From Raineya sp964654605 (GTDB lineage Bacteria; Bacteroidota; Bacteroidia; Cytophagales; Thermonemataceae), in assembly GCA_964654605.1 (NCBI GenBank), contig CAZZLW010000052.1:35081-99080 (forward strand): 64,000 nucleotides of DNA. The letters are read 5' to 3'. Shown here one piece after another: positions 42,943 to 52,071 of the stretch. The position numbers and the translations under genes were made by a program. Within the stretch, counting starts at the first letter, position 1. Each line of letters begins with the position of its first letter. The notes under the pieces were generated by a model. That model did not search any database, was not told the DNA's origin, and was given only the letters and a program-made list of their open reading frames with translations.

Positions 42943-43263
42943 TTACTCGTTTCGTAGCTTACGTGCCAATTCCTCTACTTGTTTTTGTAGGTCGTTTTCT
43001 TTTTGAAGCGGTCTGAGCGAAAGCAAGTCGGGTTCTATGCTCGTGATAATCTGTTCTAAATTTTCAACTCGCTGACGCAAACGCTCATTTTCTTGCAAAA
43101 GAAAATCAATATTCTTGCGGTCTTTTTCTGAAACTCCCCCCTTTTCCAATTCCATTCGCTTTATTTTTACGTAATAGCCGCCTATAATAGCTACCAAAGG
43201 AATAGAAAACACTAAAACAGAGGTGATGATTGCGGGATTTAAGAAAACAAGCCAAACGTTCAT
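42943..43263 (-). CDS. Single-pass membrane protein with coiled coil
   Basis: 106 residues from the ATG at 43263. An N-terminal hydrophobic helix (about 9-32, PAIITSVLVFSIPLVAIIGGYYV) is followed by a long charged coiled coil (about 50-104, ENERLRQRVENLEQII). The layout recalls PspB-type proteins, but I cannot support homology. The function is unknown. It lies between the YyaL-like and NrnA genes on the same strand. Confidence 0.75.
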   Translation of the reverse strand: MNVWLVFLNPAIITSVLVFSIPLVAIIGGYYVKIKRMELEKGGVSEKDRKNIDFLLQENERLRQRVENLEQIITSIEPDLLSLRPLQKENDLQKQVEELARKLRNE

Positions 43264-43307
43264 ACGCAAATCAAATTTGGGCAAAATTACAAGTTTTTAG
43301 CTGAAAA

Positions 43308-45347
43308 TCAAAGTTTCAGGCTTTGCAAAAGTTGTTTGTAAGCCTCCTCGTGGCGATGTGTAGGCAATTGGCAGGCTTTATTGAAACAAACGTAAAAAGT
43401 GCTTTGCTTATGGATTGCCGTTCGGTTTTCCAGAAGAGGAATTTCTGCATCAGCATCGGGGCTTGCGGCAAGTACCTTGTTGGGGAAAAAATATTTTTCC
43501 AGATTTCTGCAAGCTTCTTTGTAGTTTTCGCCAATAATTGCGACTTCGGCTGTGGGTGTAAGCGTATAGGTAAAAAGCAAAGCCCAGTTGGCTGTAAATT
43601 CCGCATTTTTGAGCAAAAGTTGTTTTATTTGCGATAGTATGCCTATGGCTATTTCCTGATAGTTCTGCTTTTCAAGCAAAATGCCCAAGAAGTACAAATT
43701 ATGAGCCATTATGGAATTGGAAGCAGGAATTACATTATCAAAAATCTCTTTTTTACGAGCAATGAGCCTTTCGGCAGAGCTATCGGTATAGAAAAACATT
43801 CCTTCGTTGTAGTCGTAAAAATTTTGCAATGTATAATCGCAAAGTTTTTGAGCCAAAAACAAATATTTTTTTTCAAAAGTTGCCTGATACAGGGCTACGA
43901 GTGCCTCAATGGTGCAAGCATAATCTTCTAAAAAAGCTCTTTGTTTGGCTTCATTGGCTTTATAGCTAAATGTATGATACAAAAATCCTTCTTGTGCGTT
44001 GTATAGTTTTGCCAGCAAAAACTCTGTATGGTACAGAGCGGTTGCCAAAAATTCTTCGTCCTCAAAGGCTTTGTAAGCATCTATAAGTCCTTTAATCATC
44101 AGAGCGTTCCAAGAAGTAAGAATTTTATCATCGCGTCCGGGGGCTACTCGTTTTTGCCTAATTTTGAGCAAAGTGGCTTTCCATTTTTTGACTTTTTCCT
44201 GCAACTCTTGCAAAGGAATTTGATGTTTTTGGGCAAATTCTTCGTCATTGAGCGTTTTGTACAGAATATTATTGGCATATTCCCAATTGCCTTGTGGCAA
44301 AACGTTGTAGTAGGCACAAAAAAGTTCTGTATCCTCGCCCAAAATTTCTACAAGATGCCTTTTTTTCCAAACATAATACTTTCCCTCCTCCCCTTCGCTA
44401 TCGGCATCAAGAGCAGAAAAAAATCCCCCTTCGCTTGCTTCCAGCTCCCTTTGCACAAATTCAAAAATTTCGTAAGCTACTTCTTTGTAAATAGGATTTT
44501 TACTAAAATGATAGGCTTCGGCGTATAGTGTGAGCAGTTGGGCATTATCGTAGAGCATCTTTTCAAAATGAGGCACAAACCATTCGGCATCTACCGAATA
44601 GCGGGCAAAGCCGCCGCCCAAGTGGTCGTAAATGCCACCGAAAGCCATTTTTTGTAAAGTCAGATGTAAGTGCTTTTCAGCTTCGGCATTTTTAGTCAGA
44701 AAAGCATACATTAACAAAAAACGCCAAATGCTCGGCATAGGGAATTTGGGGGCTTTATCAATACCGCCGTGCAAGCCATCAAAGTTTTTGGCAAGATTTT
44801 GGTACATTTGCTCTAGTTCGGCGAAAGTATTTGGTGAGTTTTGGGGTTTTAAGCCATATTTTTGTACTTCGCTTTGGTTGAGAAATTGAGAAAACTCGCG
44901 AGCCGATTCCAGCAGTTCCGCCCGATTTTTCTGAAAAGCGGTGGCTATATTCAAGAGCAAATGTTTCCAATTTTGAGGCGGGAAGTAAGTACCTCCATAA
45001 AAAGGGGTTTGGTCGGGCATTAGAAATACATTCAGAGGCCAGCCACCTCGCAAACCCATAGCGTGAATGGCGTCCATATAGATATTATCCACGTCAGGGC
45101 GTTCTTCTCTATCTACTTTGATACACACAAAGTATTGATTCATAATATCAGCGATTTCTTTGCTTTCAAAACTTTCTCGCTCCATAACGTGGCACCAGTG
45201 GCAGGTAGAATAACCAATGCTTACAATGATAGGTTTATCTTCTTGCAAAGCCTTTTGCAAAGCCTCTTTGCCCCAAGGATACCAATTTACAGGATTATGA
45301 GCGTGTTGAAGTAGATAAGGGCTGGTTTCGCGAGCAAGTGCGTTCAT
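43308..45347 (-). CDS. Thioredoxin-domain protein YyaL/SSP411-like (DUF255)
   Basis: 679 residues from the ATG at 45347. The N-terminal thioredoxin-like domain has ETSPYLLQHAHNPVNWYPWG and SIGYSTCHWCHVMERESF with a C-x-x-C. An (alpha/alpha)6-barrel-like region with GGIDKAPKFPMPS, GGIYDHLGGGFARYSVDAEW and ALDADSEGEEGKYYVW follows. The family is conserved in bacteria and mammals (SPATA20) and sometimes annotated as N-acylglucosamine epimerase-like; its reaction is unknown. Confidence 0.93.
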   Translation of the reverse strand: MNALARETSPYLLQHAHNPVNWYPWGKEALQKALQEDKPIIVSIGYSTCHWCHVMERESFESKEIADIMNQYFVCIKVDREERPDVDNIYMDAIHAMGLRGGWPLNVFLMPDQTPFYGGTYFPPQNWKHLLLNIATAFQKNRAELLESAREFSQFLNQSEVQKYGLKPQNSPNTFAELEQMYQNLAKNFDGLHGGIDKAPKFPMPSIWRFLLMYAFLTKNAEAEKHLHLTLQKMAFGGIYDHLGGGFARYSVDAEWFVPHFEKMLYDNAQLLTLYAEAYHFSKNPIYKEVAYEIFEFVQRELEASEGGFFSALDADSEGEEGKYYVWKKRHLVEILGEDTELFCAYYNVLPQGNWEYANNILYKTLNDEEFAQKHQIPLQELQEKVKKWKATLLKIRQKRVAPGRDDKILTSWNALMIKGLIDAYKAFEDEEFLATALYHTEFLLAKLYNAQEGFLYHTFSYKANEAKQRAFLEDYACTIEALVALYQATFEKKYLFLAQKLCDYTLQNFYDYNEGMFFYTDSSAERLIARKKEIFDNVIPASNSIMAHNLYFLGILLEKQNYQEIAIGILSQIKQLLLKNAEFTANWALLFTYTLTPTAEVAIIGENYKEACRNLEKYFFPNKVLAASPDADAEIPLLENRTAIHKQSTFYVCFNKACQLPTHRHEEAYKQLLQSLKL

Positions 45348-45413
45348 TTTTTTGAAATTTGATAAGTATTTACGTTGAAGCAGAATTAGGCTCAAATAGC
45401 TATGAGTGTTGTG

Positions 45414-46139
45414 TTAAGAAGCTATTTGTGAAGTTAGTTTTACTAAGTTGCCATTTTGTAGTACGGGTACAACGTCATACACGTCTTTTTGCAAACAAAA
45501 TTCAATATCTTTTTGTATGCCTAAATTTTTCAGGCGTTGTACGTGAGAGCAAAGACTTACAAAACCGAGCAAATCGCTTTGGTTTTTTTGGTATAAAGGT
45601 TGAGCCAAAAGAGCCGAGTCGTTGGAAATTGTAAAATTTTGAGAGGCTAAAATATCTACCAAAGCTCCTGCAAAAAGTGTATCTTCTACATTTATGTTTC
45701 CTTTCCAACCTGCACAAGCTACCAGCACATCTTTTTTCTGCTCGGCAAGATAGCTGGCTACTGCGGATAAATTCAGAAATGCTCCTACAATGATTTGTTC
45801 CGAATTTTCGGAAAGTTTGATAACTTGCGTGCCATTGGTAGTAGTAAAAGCTATTTTTTGCCCTATCAGATGCTTTTCCATATAGCTGAAAGGCGAATTT
45901 CCTAAATCAAAGCCTTCTACTTGCTTTCCGTCTCTTTCGGCGGCAATGTAATAACCTTGGCTTTTCATTGCTCGGCAAGTTTCAATATCTTGCAAAGGCA
46001 AAATGCTTTCTACTCCGCAAGCTATAGCCGTAACCATACAAGAAGTAGCTCGCAAAATATCTACCACTACTACGGTTTTATGCGTGAGCGTATGCAAAGG
46101 AAGCAAGTTCGGAGAAAGACAAACTTCAAGGGTAGGCAT
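45414..46139 (-). CDS. comB: Probable 2-phosphosulfolactate phosphatase
   Basis: 241 residues. Signature blocks are VVVDILRATSCMVTA, AAERDGKQVEGFDLGNSP, FTTTNGTQVI, VACAGWKGNINVEDTLFAG, the ComB pattern. ComB dephosphorylates 2-phospho-3-sulfolactate in coenzyme M synthesis in archaea. Gliding Bacteroidota make sulfonolipids (capnines) from cysteate, and a sulfolactate route could feed them, but comA is not visible in this window. Its start overlaps the ybaB stop by one base. Confidence 0.88.
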   Translation of the reverse strand: MPTLEVCLSPNLLPLHTLTHKTVVVVDILRATSCMVTAIACGVESILPLQDIETCRAMKSQGYYIAAERDGKQVEGFDLGNSPFSYMEKHLIGQKIAFTTTNGTQVIKLSENSEQIIVGAFLNLSAVASYLAEQKKDVLVACAGWKGNINVEDTLFAGALVDILASQNFTISNDSALLAQPLYQKNQSDLLGFVSLCSHVQRLKNLGIQKDIEFCLQKDVYDVVPVLQNGNLVKLTSQIAS

Positions 46140-46477
46140 CAAAGACCAAATTTTCCAAAATCTAAATTGGGCATATCAGGCATAATACCACCTGCTACAT
46201 TCTGAAAGTGTTCGGCGATTTTACTTTCAATTTCTTGCATAGCTTTATTGACAGCCGCCGCAATCAGGTCTTGCAACATTTCTTTTTCTTCGGGTTTGAT
46301 GAGTTCGTTATCAATTTCTATGCTTACTACTTGTCTGTTGCCATTTACGGTGGCTTTCACAAGTCCCGCCCCTGATTCGGCAGTAGCCGAAATATATTTT
46401 AGCCCTTCACGAGCTTCTTGAAGTTTGGTTTGCAATTCTTTTACCTTACCCACCAAATTGCCCAAATTGAAATTCAT
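46139..46477 (-). CDS. ybaB: YbaB/EbfC nucleoid-associated protein
   Basis: 112 residues. The family features are an N-terminal helix (LVGKVKELQTKLQEAREGL), a central beta sheet (ATAESGAGLVKATVNGNRQVVSIEID), and a C-terminal helix with DLIAAAVNKAMQEIESK. YbaB dimers bind DNA non-specifically and often sit beside dnaX-recR, not so here. The C-terminal GGIMPDMPNLDFGKFGL is typical of Bacteroidota members. It is coupled to comB by a one-base TGATG overlap. Confidence 0.94.
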   Translation of the reverse strand: MNFNLGNLVGKVKELQTKLQEAREGLKYISATAESGAGLVKATVNGNRQVVSIEIDNELIKPEEKEMLQDLIAAAVNKAMQEIESKIAEHFQNVAGGIMPDMPNLDFGKFGL

Positions 46478-46496
46478 ATTTTCAGTGCATTAAGTT

Positions 46497-47033
46497 TTAA
46501 GAATAATACGGACTTATCATCAAATACACAATTACACCCGTAATAGAAACGTACAACCAAACAGGATAAGCGATTTTAGTCATTTTTTTGTGTTTGGCAA
46601 AATCTTTTTGCAAGGCATAGTACAAAGCCAAAAGCACAAAGCGTACTACCCCAATAGAAAGCGTAATATGGCTAATGAGTACAAATAAATACAGAGGTTT
46701 CCAGCCATTATCGGGATAAACCGTGCTTTCGTTAGAAAAATGATACAATACATAAGTTACCAAAAACAAACTACCCAGCGTAAAGGAGGCAAGCATTACG
46801 TTTTGGTGTGCTTTGATTTTCTTTTGCTTAATAAAAATAAGTCCTAAAATAAGCAAAATGGAGGTCAAGGAGTTAATAATAGCGTTCAGATGTGGCAGAA
46901 ACTTTGTCCATTCACCTAAATTTACTTTGATACGAATACCCAAAAGCACTGCTACCGCCACAGGAATAGCAACGGAAAATACATTTACCAAAGTTTTATT
47001 AAGCAGTTGAGGTTTGGTAGTTTCGGTTTGCAT
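46497..47033 (-). CDS. DUF420 membrane protein (CtaM-like)
   Basis: 178 residues from the ATG at 47033. Five membrane helices are visible. The DUF420 pattern includes LPHLNAIINSLTSILLILGLIFIKQKKIKAHQNVMLASF, with conserved His and Asn, and a second His pair near LISHITLSIG. The Firmicutes relative CtaM helps assemble haem-containing cytochrome oxidases; a similar role is inferred. The next gene upstream on the strand is a lipoprotein (46-bp gap). Confidence 0.87.
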   Translation of the reverse strand: MQTETTKPQLLNKTLVNVFSVAIPVAVAVLLGIRIKVNLGEWTKFLPHLNAIINSLTSILLILGLIFIKQKKIKAHQNVMLASFTLGSLFLVTYVLYHFSNESTVYPDNGWKPLYLFVLISHITLSIGVVRFVLLALYYALQKDFAKHKKMTKIAYPVWLYVSITGVIVYLMISPYYS

Positions 47034-47078
47034 AGCTGAAAATTTTTGATACAAAACAAAGAAAGCCTTCAAAAGGTT

Positions 47079-47672
47079 TCAAGACCTTGAAACTTTGCTA
47101 TTTTTAAGTTGGAAAGAGTCCAAAAAATTTTTTTGCTCTTCTTCGGTAGGATTGCGTTTGGTATGAGAAATACCCAACTGATACAAACGATTACCCACCA
47201 AATAAATGCGATACACCAAAAAGCTATTTTTTTGGCTACCTGCTTTTAGAGAAATACCAGGAAAGCCGCTGATTTCAATTTCTTTATTTTCAAAAATTTC
47301 TTCTTGTGGGAAGCCCATTTTATCAATTACTTGCTTTTCCTGATTTTGTAAGAACTTTTTTGCCCCCATTTTTTGAATAACCCCTTCTTTGTAATCTCGG
47401 AAATATAGAATGTAATTTACCGAATCGCCCATTTGTACCGAATATTCTACATCTCTATCGGTAGAATCTTCTACGCGTACAGGCATAGCAGGGAAATTGA
47501 TAACAAAATCCTCTTCTTCAATAGTAAAATGGGCAGGGGTAGCCAGTTCGGTAGTATCAGGCTGAATTTTAGAGGCTTGCGTACTATCTTTGGTCAGAGT
47601 ATTGTTTTTTTTGTCTTGATTTTTGCAAGCAAAAAGGCTTAAAAAAAGTAGAAGCAAAGAAAGGTGTTTCAT
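47079..47672 (-). CDS. Lipoprotein of unknown function
   Basis: 197 residues from the ATG at 47672. MKHLSLLLLFLSLFACKNQ has a lipobox (LFAC). A linker rich in Asn/Thr/Ser and Lys precedes a globular domain (about 45-197) with FVINFPAMPVRVEDST and YLVGNRLYQLGISHTKRNPTEEE, a pattern seen in periplasmic lipoproteins of Bacteroidota. The function is unknown. Confidence 0.78.
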   Translation of the reverse strand: MKHLSLLLLFLSLFACKNQDKKNNTLTKDSTQASKIQPDTTELATPAHFTIEEEDFVINFPAMPVRVEDSTDRDVEYSVQMGDSVNYILYFRDYKEGVIQKMGAKKFLQNQEKQVIDKMGFPQEEIFENKEIEISGFPGISLKAGSQKNSFLVYRIYLVGNRLYQLGISHTKRNPTEEEQKNFLDSFQLKNSKVSRS

Positions 47673-47742
47673 AAGTGTAAGCAGAAAATATGATTTTTTT
47701 GGGTATCGCAAAAGTATAAAATTTGATTGGGAAAACAAAAAA

Positions 47743-49599
47743 TCAGAGGGGCAAATACAATTCAAGGCAAGTGTATTGATTTTCTTCGCTTGTGAGTGTG
47801 ATAGAACCTTGCAGTTTTTCTATGGATTTTTTTACCATATAAAGCCCCAATCCGTTGCCTTGCGAATTTTCATTGCCTCTGAAAAACATCTCAAAAACTT
47901 TGGAATGTAAATAAGTAGGTATCCCTTGCCCTTTGTCGCTGATGCGAATGAGATAATTTTTTCTCTGTTTTTCTGCAAAAAAGTCTATGGAAATTGGCTC
48001 GCCTTTTGAGAAAATAAGGGCATTTTCCAAAATGTTTTCCAAAGAAATTTCCAAAAGAAATGCGTCTGTGCTAATATCGCTGATGCCTTGAAACGTAAAA
48101 ATAACTTTTTCTCGCTCAATATTCCACTTCCGACAAACCCTTTCCAAAATTTCAGAGGTAAATTGTTTTATGGCAATTCTTTGCGGACTAACCTCGTAAT
48201 GATTGATTTGGTAAAGTTGAGAAAGTTTCCTCAGCAGAGAATCCATTTTGGTAAGCGTAAAATGGATTTTGTCAAAAATGCTATGCGTATTATCGTTAGG
48301 GTTATCCATTTTACCCAGCAGGCACAAGCCCATCATTGTCGTAAGCGGACCTCGCAAGTCGTGAGCGAAGCGATACATATACGTTTCCAGTTCCTGATTC
48401 GCTTGCGATAGTTTTTGGGTACGCTCTTTGATGATAACTTCCAGATTTTCGTTGAGAGCCAGAAGTTCGGCATTTTGTTGTTCTATGGTATTTTTTTGGG
48501 AGTTGATTTCATCATTTTTTTGTTGGAGTGTCTGCGAAAAGCGTTGGATACGTTTGGCTCTATGAATAGCGGCAATGGTGAGGGCTACAAAAAATACAAT
48601 TACCAGCAAATAAATGATATTTTGCAACAAATCGTTTTGGCGATGCATAGCGATTTCGGCTTCGCGTTTTTGCAAATCTCTTTTGCGTTTTTCTTCTGCA
48701 ATGATAGAGGATTTGTCCGCTTTTTCAATAGTATCACGGATTTGCTTATGTTGCATTAGGTATTTGTAGGCATTGGGATAGTCTTTTTTGGCTTCATAAA
48801 TTTCGGCAAGGGTGATAGAGGCTTCTTTAATTCTACGCTTTTGGGCATACTTGCGAGCTAATTGCAGGCTTTGTAGCGAATAAAAAAGAGCCGAGTCCAA
48901 ATTTTTTTTCTGTAAATAGGCTATTCCCAAATTGTTGAGGGTGGCTATGCTTCTTTCCTCTAAATGGTATTTATCTCGAATGGCTTTTGCTTTGAGCAAA
49001 TATTTCAGAGCAGAATCAGGCTCTTTGAAATCGTTGTAAATGAGTCCGATGTTGTTGTAAGAAACGGCTATATCTTGCTCCAATCCTAATTTTTTTTGCA
49101 AAGCTAAATTTTTGAAAAATATGCTAAGGGCTTCGTGATATTTTTGGCGTTCCCAATAAATGACCGCAATGCCATTGAGGCAATAAATTTGCTGTTTGGC
49201 AAGGTTATTTTTTTCTGCAACTTCAGCTCCTTTTTCGTACATTTCTACTGCCAAATCTTGCAAACCCTGTTCGGCATTGATAAAACCCAAATTGATGTAA
49301 CTTTCGGCTATTCCTTTCCAGAATCGGAGTTTTTCGGCTTTTTCCAAAGCTTCAGTAGCTATAATATAAGACTGAAACTCATCAACAACTCGGTATTGCT
49401 TGCTGATAAGATTTAGCAAATTTACTTTTTCGGTATCTAAACGCGTGCTTTCTAAAAGTTTTTGTAAGCTATCTATACGTTTGCGGGCAAGGTGTATGTA
49501 TTCGCTACCTATACCTATGTCTTGGGAAAATGTTTTTGCATTACATAGCAATAGCAATGCGAGAACCAGCAATTTTTTATATTCCCCTTTTATCGCCAT
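47743..49599 (-). CDS. TPR-containing sensor histidine kinase
   Basis: 618 residues. After a signal peptide come five or six TPR units (about 75-290; for example DIAVSYNNIGLIYNDFKEPDSALKYLLKAKAI), one membrane helix (LLQNIIYLLVIVFFVALTIAAI, about 325-346) and a coiled coil. The HisKA domain has MYRFAHDLRGPLTTMMGL (His413). The ATPase domain carries ENILENALIFS, RISDKGQGIP and GNGLGLYMVKKSIEKL. TPR input domains of this type sense periplasmic protein interactions. The start overlaps queE by 23 bp in another frame. No response regulator is adjacent. Confidence 0.94.
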   Translation of the reverse strand: MAIKGEYKKLLVLALLLLCNAKTFSQDIGIGSEYIHLARKRIDSLQKLLESTRLDTEKVNLLNLISKQYRVVDEFQSYIIATEALEKAEKLRFWKGIAESYINLGFINAEQGLQDLAVEMYEKGAEVAEKNNLAKQQIYCLNGIAVIYWERQKYHEALSIFFKNLALQKKLGLEQDIAVSYNNIGLIYNDFKEPDSALKYLLKAKAIRDKYHLEERSIATLNNLGIAYLQKKNLDSALFYSLQSLQLARKYAQKRRIKEASITLAEIYEAKKDYPNAYKYLMQHKQIRDTIEKADKSSIIAEEKRKRDLQKREAEIAMHRQNDLLQNIIYLLVIVFFVALTIAAIHRAKRIQRFSQTLQQKNDEINSQKNTIEQQNAELLALNENLEVIIKERTQKLSQANQELETYMYRFAHDLRGPLTTMMGLCLLGKMDNPNDNTHSIFDKIHFTLTKMDSLLRKLSQLYQINHYEVSPQRIAIKQFTSEILERVCRKWNIEREKVIFTFQGISDISTDAFLLEISLENILENALIFSKGEPISIDFFAEKQRKNYLIRISDKGQGIPTYLHSKVFEMFFRGNENSQGNGLGLYMVKKSIEKLQGSITLTSEENQYTCLELYLPL

Positions 49600-50332
49600 A
49601 AATTAGGATATGCAGTCTATCGGTATAATTAAACTGATATTGTTTGCAAATTTCCACAAGCCACTGCTGTTTTTTTTGTAAAGTAGCGGGCTTTGTTCCT
49701 TGGGGCATCAAATACACTTTATCGTGAAAGATAGCATATTTTTGGATAATTTCCAAAATTTCATCAAGGTCTTTGGGGCTATCTACCACAAATTTGAAGT
49801 TACTTTTAGGATTTTGGGCGAAAAAATCAATGGCTTGGGGTTTTAGTCTTTCTTGAAGTAAAACTTTTGAATTGGCTAATTTCAAAGAAACATTGAATTG
49901 GTCGGTAAGGGCTTCTAATTCGGGCAGGGGAATAATAGTGCCGTTGGTTTCAAATTCTATGTGATATTGAGGATTTTGTTCTTTGAGCCGAGCCAGCAGA
50001 GGCAGGAGTTTTTTTTGCTGAACCAGCGGCTCGCCCCCTGTAAAAATAAGACGATTGCAATTATACTTTTGGACTTCTGAGATAATCTGTTTGTCGGAGA
50101 GTTTGATAATATTTTCTGCTTTTTTGAACTTTTGATAGTTCGGTTTTTTATCGTTTTGATGAGTATAGTTGGTATTTTCCCAGTTCCAGGTGTAGTCGGT
50201 ATCGCACCAAAAGCAGTACAAATTACACAAAGAAAGGCGAATAAAAATACTCGGCTTGCCTATACTTTTGCCTTCACCTTGCAAGCTGTAAAAAATTTCA
50301 GGTTTTCCGTCTAAAAGAGCTATTTGTAACAT
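49577..50332 (-). CDS. queE: 7-carboxy-7-deazaguanine synthase
   Basis: 251 residues. QueE is a radical SAM enzyme of queuosine/7-deazapurine synthesis that converts carboxytetrahydropterin to 7-carboxy-7-deazaguanine. FYSLQGEGKSIGKPSIFIRLSLCNLYC and FWCDT show the C-x3-C-x2-C cluster (C36, C40, C43), and RLIFTGGEPLVQQ carries the SAM-binding motif. The C-terminal LMPQGT is typical. It overlaps the downstream kinase start by 23 bp. Confidence 0.94.
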   Translation of the reverse strand: MLQIALLDGKPEIFYSLQGEGKSIGKPSIFIRLSLCNLYCFWCDTDYTWNWENTNYTHQNDKKPNYQKFKKAENIIKLSDKQIISEVQKYNCNRLIFTGGEPLVQQKKLLPLLARLKEQNPQYHIEFETNGTIIPLPELEALTDQFNVSLKLANSKVLLQERLKPQAIDFFAQNPKSNFKFVVDSPKDLDEILEIIQKYAIFHDKVYLMPQGTKPATLQKKQQWLVEICKQYQFNYTDRLHILIYGDKRGI

Positions 50333-50372
50333 TCCATTTGAAATTTTAGAAAAAAAATTTCTTTGCTTGGGT

Positions 50373-50380
50373 TACTTTTG
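50373..50380 (+). promoter_or_regulatory. -7 element for ytxH
   Basis: TACTTTTG matches TAnnTTTG, 52 bp before the ATG at 50433. A TTTG sits only 7 bp upstream, too close for a -33 box. Confidence 0.4.
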
Positions 50381-50432
50381 CAAGATTTTTGCATTAAAGT
50401 TATCAGTACTTCTTTGAAAAATCCAATAATTT

Positions 50433-50618
50433 ATGAGTAACGGTCAAAAAATGTTCGTGTCGTTTATAGTAGGAGCCGCCGCAGGGGTAGTGGCTGGTTT
50501 GTTGCTTGCCCCCAAAAGCGGCAAAGAAACTCGCCAAAAAATCGCCAAAAAGGCAAGCGAAATCAAAGATGCTCTTGAAACCCGTCTGAAAAGTTTCAAG
50601 AAAGAAGAAACTTACTAA
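50433..50618 (+). CDS. YtxH-domain stress-associated protein
   Basis: 61 residues. A glycine/alanine-rich membrane or amphipathic helix (FIVGAAAGVVAGLLLAPKSGKETR) precedes a basic, charged helix. This is the standard YtxH layout; GLLLAPKSGKETRQ is the family motif. YtxH proteins are linked to general stress in Bacillus; the role here is unknown. It is monocistronic. Confidence 0.9.
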   Translation: MSNGQKMFVSFIVGAAAGVVAGLLLAPKSGKETRQKIAKKASEIKDALETRLKSFKKEETY

Positions 50619-50623
50619 ATGAA

Positions 50624-50643
50624 AAAGGGCAAAAGCCCTCTTT
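50624..50643. terminator. Weak terminator hairpin between ytxH and sufS
   Basis: GGGC-AAAA-GCCC with flanking A and T runs forms a short GC stem after ytxH. It overlaps the sufS stop, so it may serve both convergent genes. Confidence 0.55.
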
Positions 50644-51874
50644 ATTTCAACATCTTGACAGCCCTTTCAAGAGCAGAAATAAACGTATCTACTTCGTCAA
50701 AAGTATTATAGACGGCAAAAGAAGCTCGTGTAGTACCTTCCAGCCCCAAACGTTTCATCAGTGGTTGGGTGCAGTGGTGTCCTGTTCTTACAGCTACGCC
50801 TTGCGTATCCAGAATTGTGCCTATATCGGAATGATGTACGCCTGCTACTACAAAAGAAAGCACACTGGCTTTGTGCAAAGCTGTACCAATAATTTTGATG
50901 CCTTCTATTTTTTGTATTTTTTCGGTAGCGTAGGTGAGTAGCTCTTGCTCGTGTGTGGCAATGTTTTCTTTGCCCAATTCATTTACAAAATCAAGAGCTT
51001 TGCCCAAAGCGATTACATCAGCAATATTGGGCGTACCTGCTTCAAACTTGAAAGGTAGCTCGTTGTAGGTGGTTTTTTCAAAAGTTACTTCTTTTATCAT
51101 TTCGCCGCCGCCGTGGTAAGGAGGAATTTGCTCTAAAATTTCCTTTTTGCCATACAAAGCTCCTGTGCCCGTAGGGGCATATACTTTATGCCCTGAAAAA
51201 GCGTAAAAATCGCAGTCCAAGTCCTGCACATCAATAGACAAATGGACAGCCCCTTGTGCCCCATCTACCAAAAACTTTGCTCCTACGCTATGAGCCTTCT
51301 GAATCATTTCCCGGATAGGATTGATAGTACCCAAAGCGTTGGAAATATGCACTACCGAAACAAGTTTGGTGCGTGGCGAAAGTAATTTTTCGTATTCATT
51401 GAGCAGAATTTCACCATTTTCGTTAATAGGAATCACCTTCAAGACTGCCTTTTTCTCTTCGCAAAGCATTTGCCAAGGCACAATGTTGGAGTGATGCTCC
51501 ATAGTAGAAATGATGATTTCATCTCCTTCGCCTATGAATTTTCTGCCAAAAGTGCTGGCTACAAGGTTTATTCCTTCGGTAGTGCCACGCGTAAAAATAA
51601 TTTCCTCACTGCTTCGGGCATTCAGAAACTTGGCTACTTTTTCTCGGGCTTGTTCGTATATTTCGGTAGCCTTTGCCGCAAGATAATGAGCCCCCCGATG
51701 AATATTGGCATTGTAAGAAGTGTAATACTCGCTCAGAGCATTGATAACCGAAATGGGTTTCTGAGAGGTAGCGGCATTATCCAGATATACTAATTTTTTG
51801 CCGTGAACACTTTGCCCCAAAATAGGGAATTGCTCACGTATCGCCTGAATATCTAAACTGCTTGCAGATTTCAT
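50642..51874 (-). CDS. sufS: Cysteine desulfurase, SufS type
   Basis: 410 residues, a group II NifS-like PLP enzyme supplying sulfur for Fe-S clusters. The N-terminal FPILGQSVHGKKLVYLDNAATSQKP, TRGTTEGINLVA, MEHHSNIVPW, the PLP lysine in FYAFSGHKVYAPTGTGALYG and the catalytic Cys in VRTGHHCTQPLMKRL are all present. In this window it is not beside sufBCD, unlike the usual arrangement. Confidence 0.96.
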   Translation of the reverse strand: MKSASSLDIQAIREQFPILGQSVHGKKLVYLDNAATSQKPISVINALSEYYTSYNANIHRGAHYLAAKATEIYEQAREKVAKFLNARSSEEIIFTRGTTEGINLVASTFGRKFIGEGDEIIISTMEHHSNIVPWQMLCEEKKAVLKVIPINENGEILLNEYEKLLSPRTKLVSVVHISNALGTINPIREMIQKAHSVGAKFLVDGAQGAVHLSIDVQDLDCDFYAFSGHKVYAPTGTGALYGKKEILEQIPPYHGGGEMIKEVTFEKTTYNELPFKFEAGTPNIADVIALGKALDFVNELGKENIATHEQELLTYATEKIQKIEGIKIIGTALHKASVLSFVVAGVHHSDIGTILDTQGVAVRTGHHCTQPLMKRLGLEGTTRASFAVYNTFDEVDTFISALERAVKMLK

Positions 51875-52071
51875 ACTTTACAATTTTTTGAAAAAACGTA
51901 TTTGAGGGCGAAAGGGTTGCAAAAAATTCAATTTTCAAGAAAAAATTTGTTCAAATCAAGAAAAAATCATAGTTTCGGTTACCAAATCTTGCAAAAAAGT
52001 ATAAATGCAAAAAAGGTATAATTTTTGCTTTTTTGTTTTTTTGTAGTTATTTCACCAAAATTTTGAAAACA

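Noticed and set aside
42943..43263. PspB homologue
   Set aside because: Only the general layout (one membrane helix plus coiled coil) matches; there is no conserved motif and pspA is 22 kb away.
44028..44528. A 166-residue plus-strand reading frame inside the YyaL-like gene
   Set aside because: It is antisense to a well-supported gene, with Phe-rich, low-quality sequence typical of a shadow frame.
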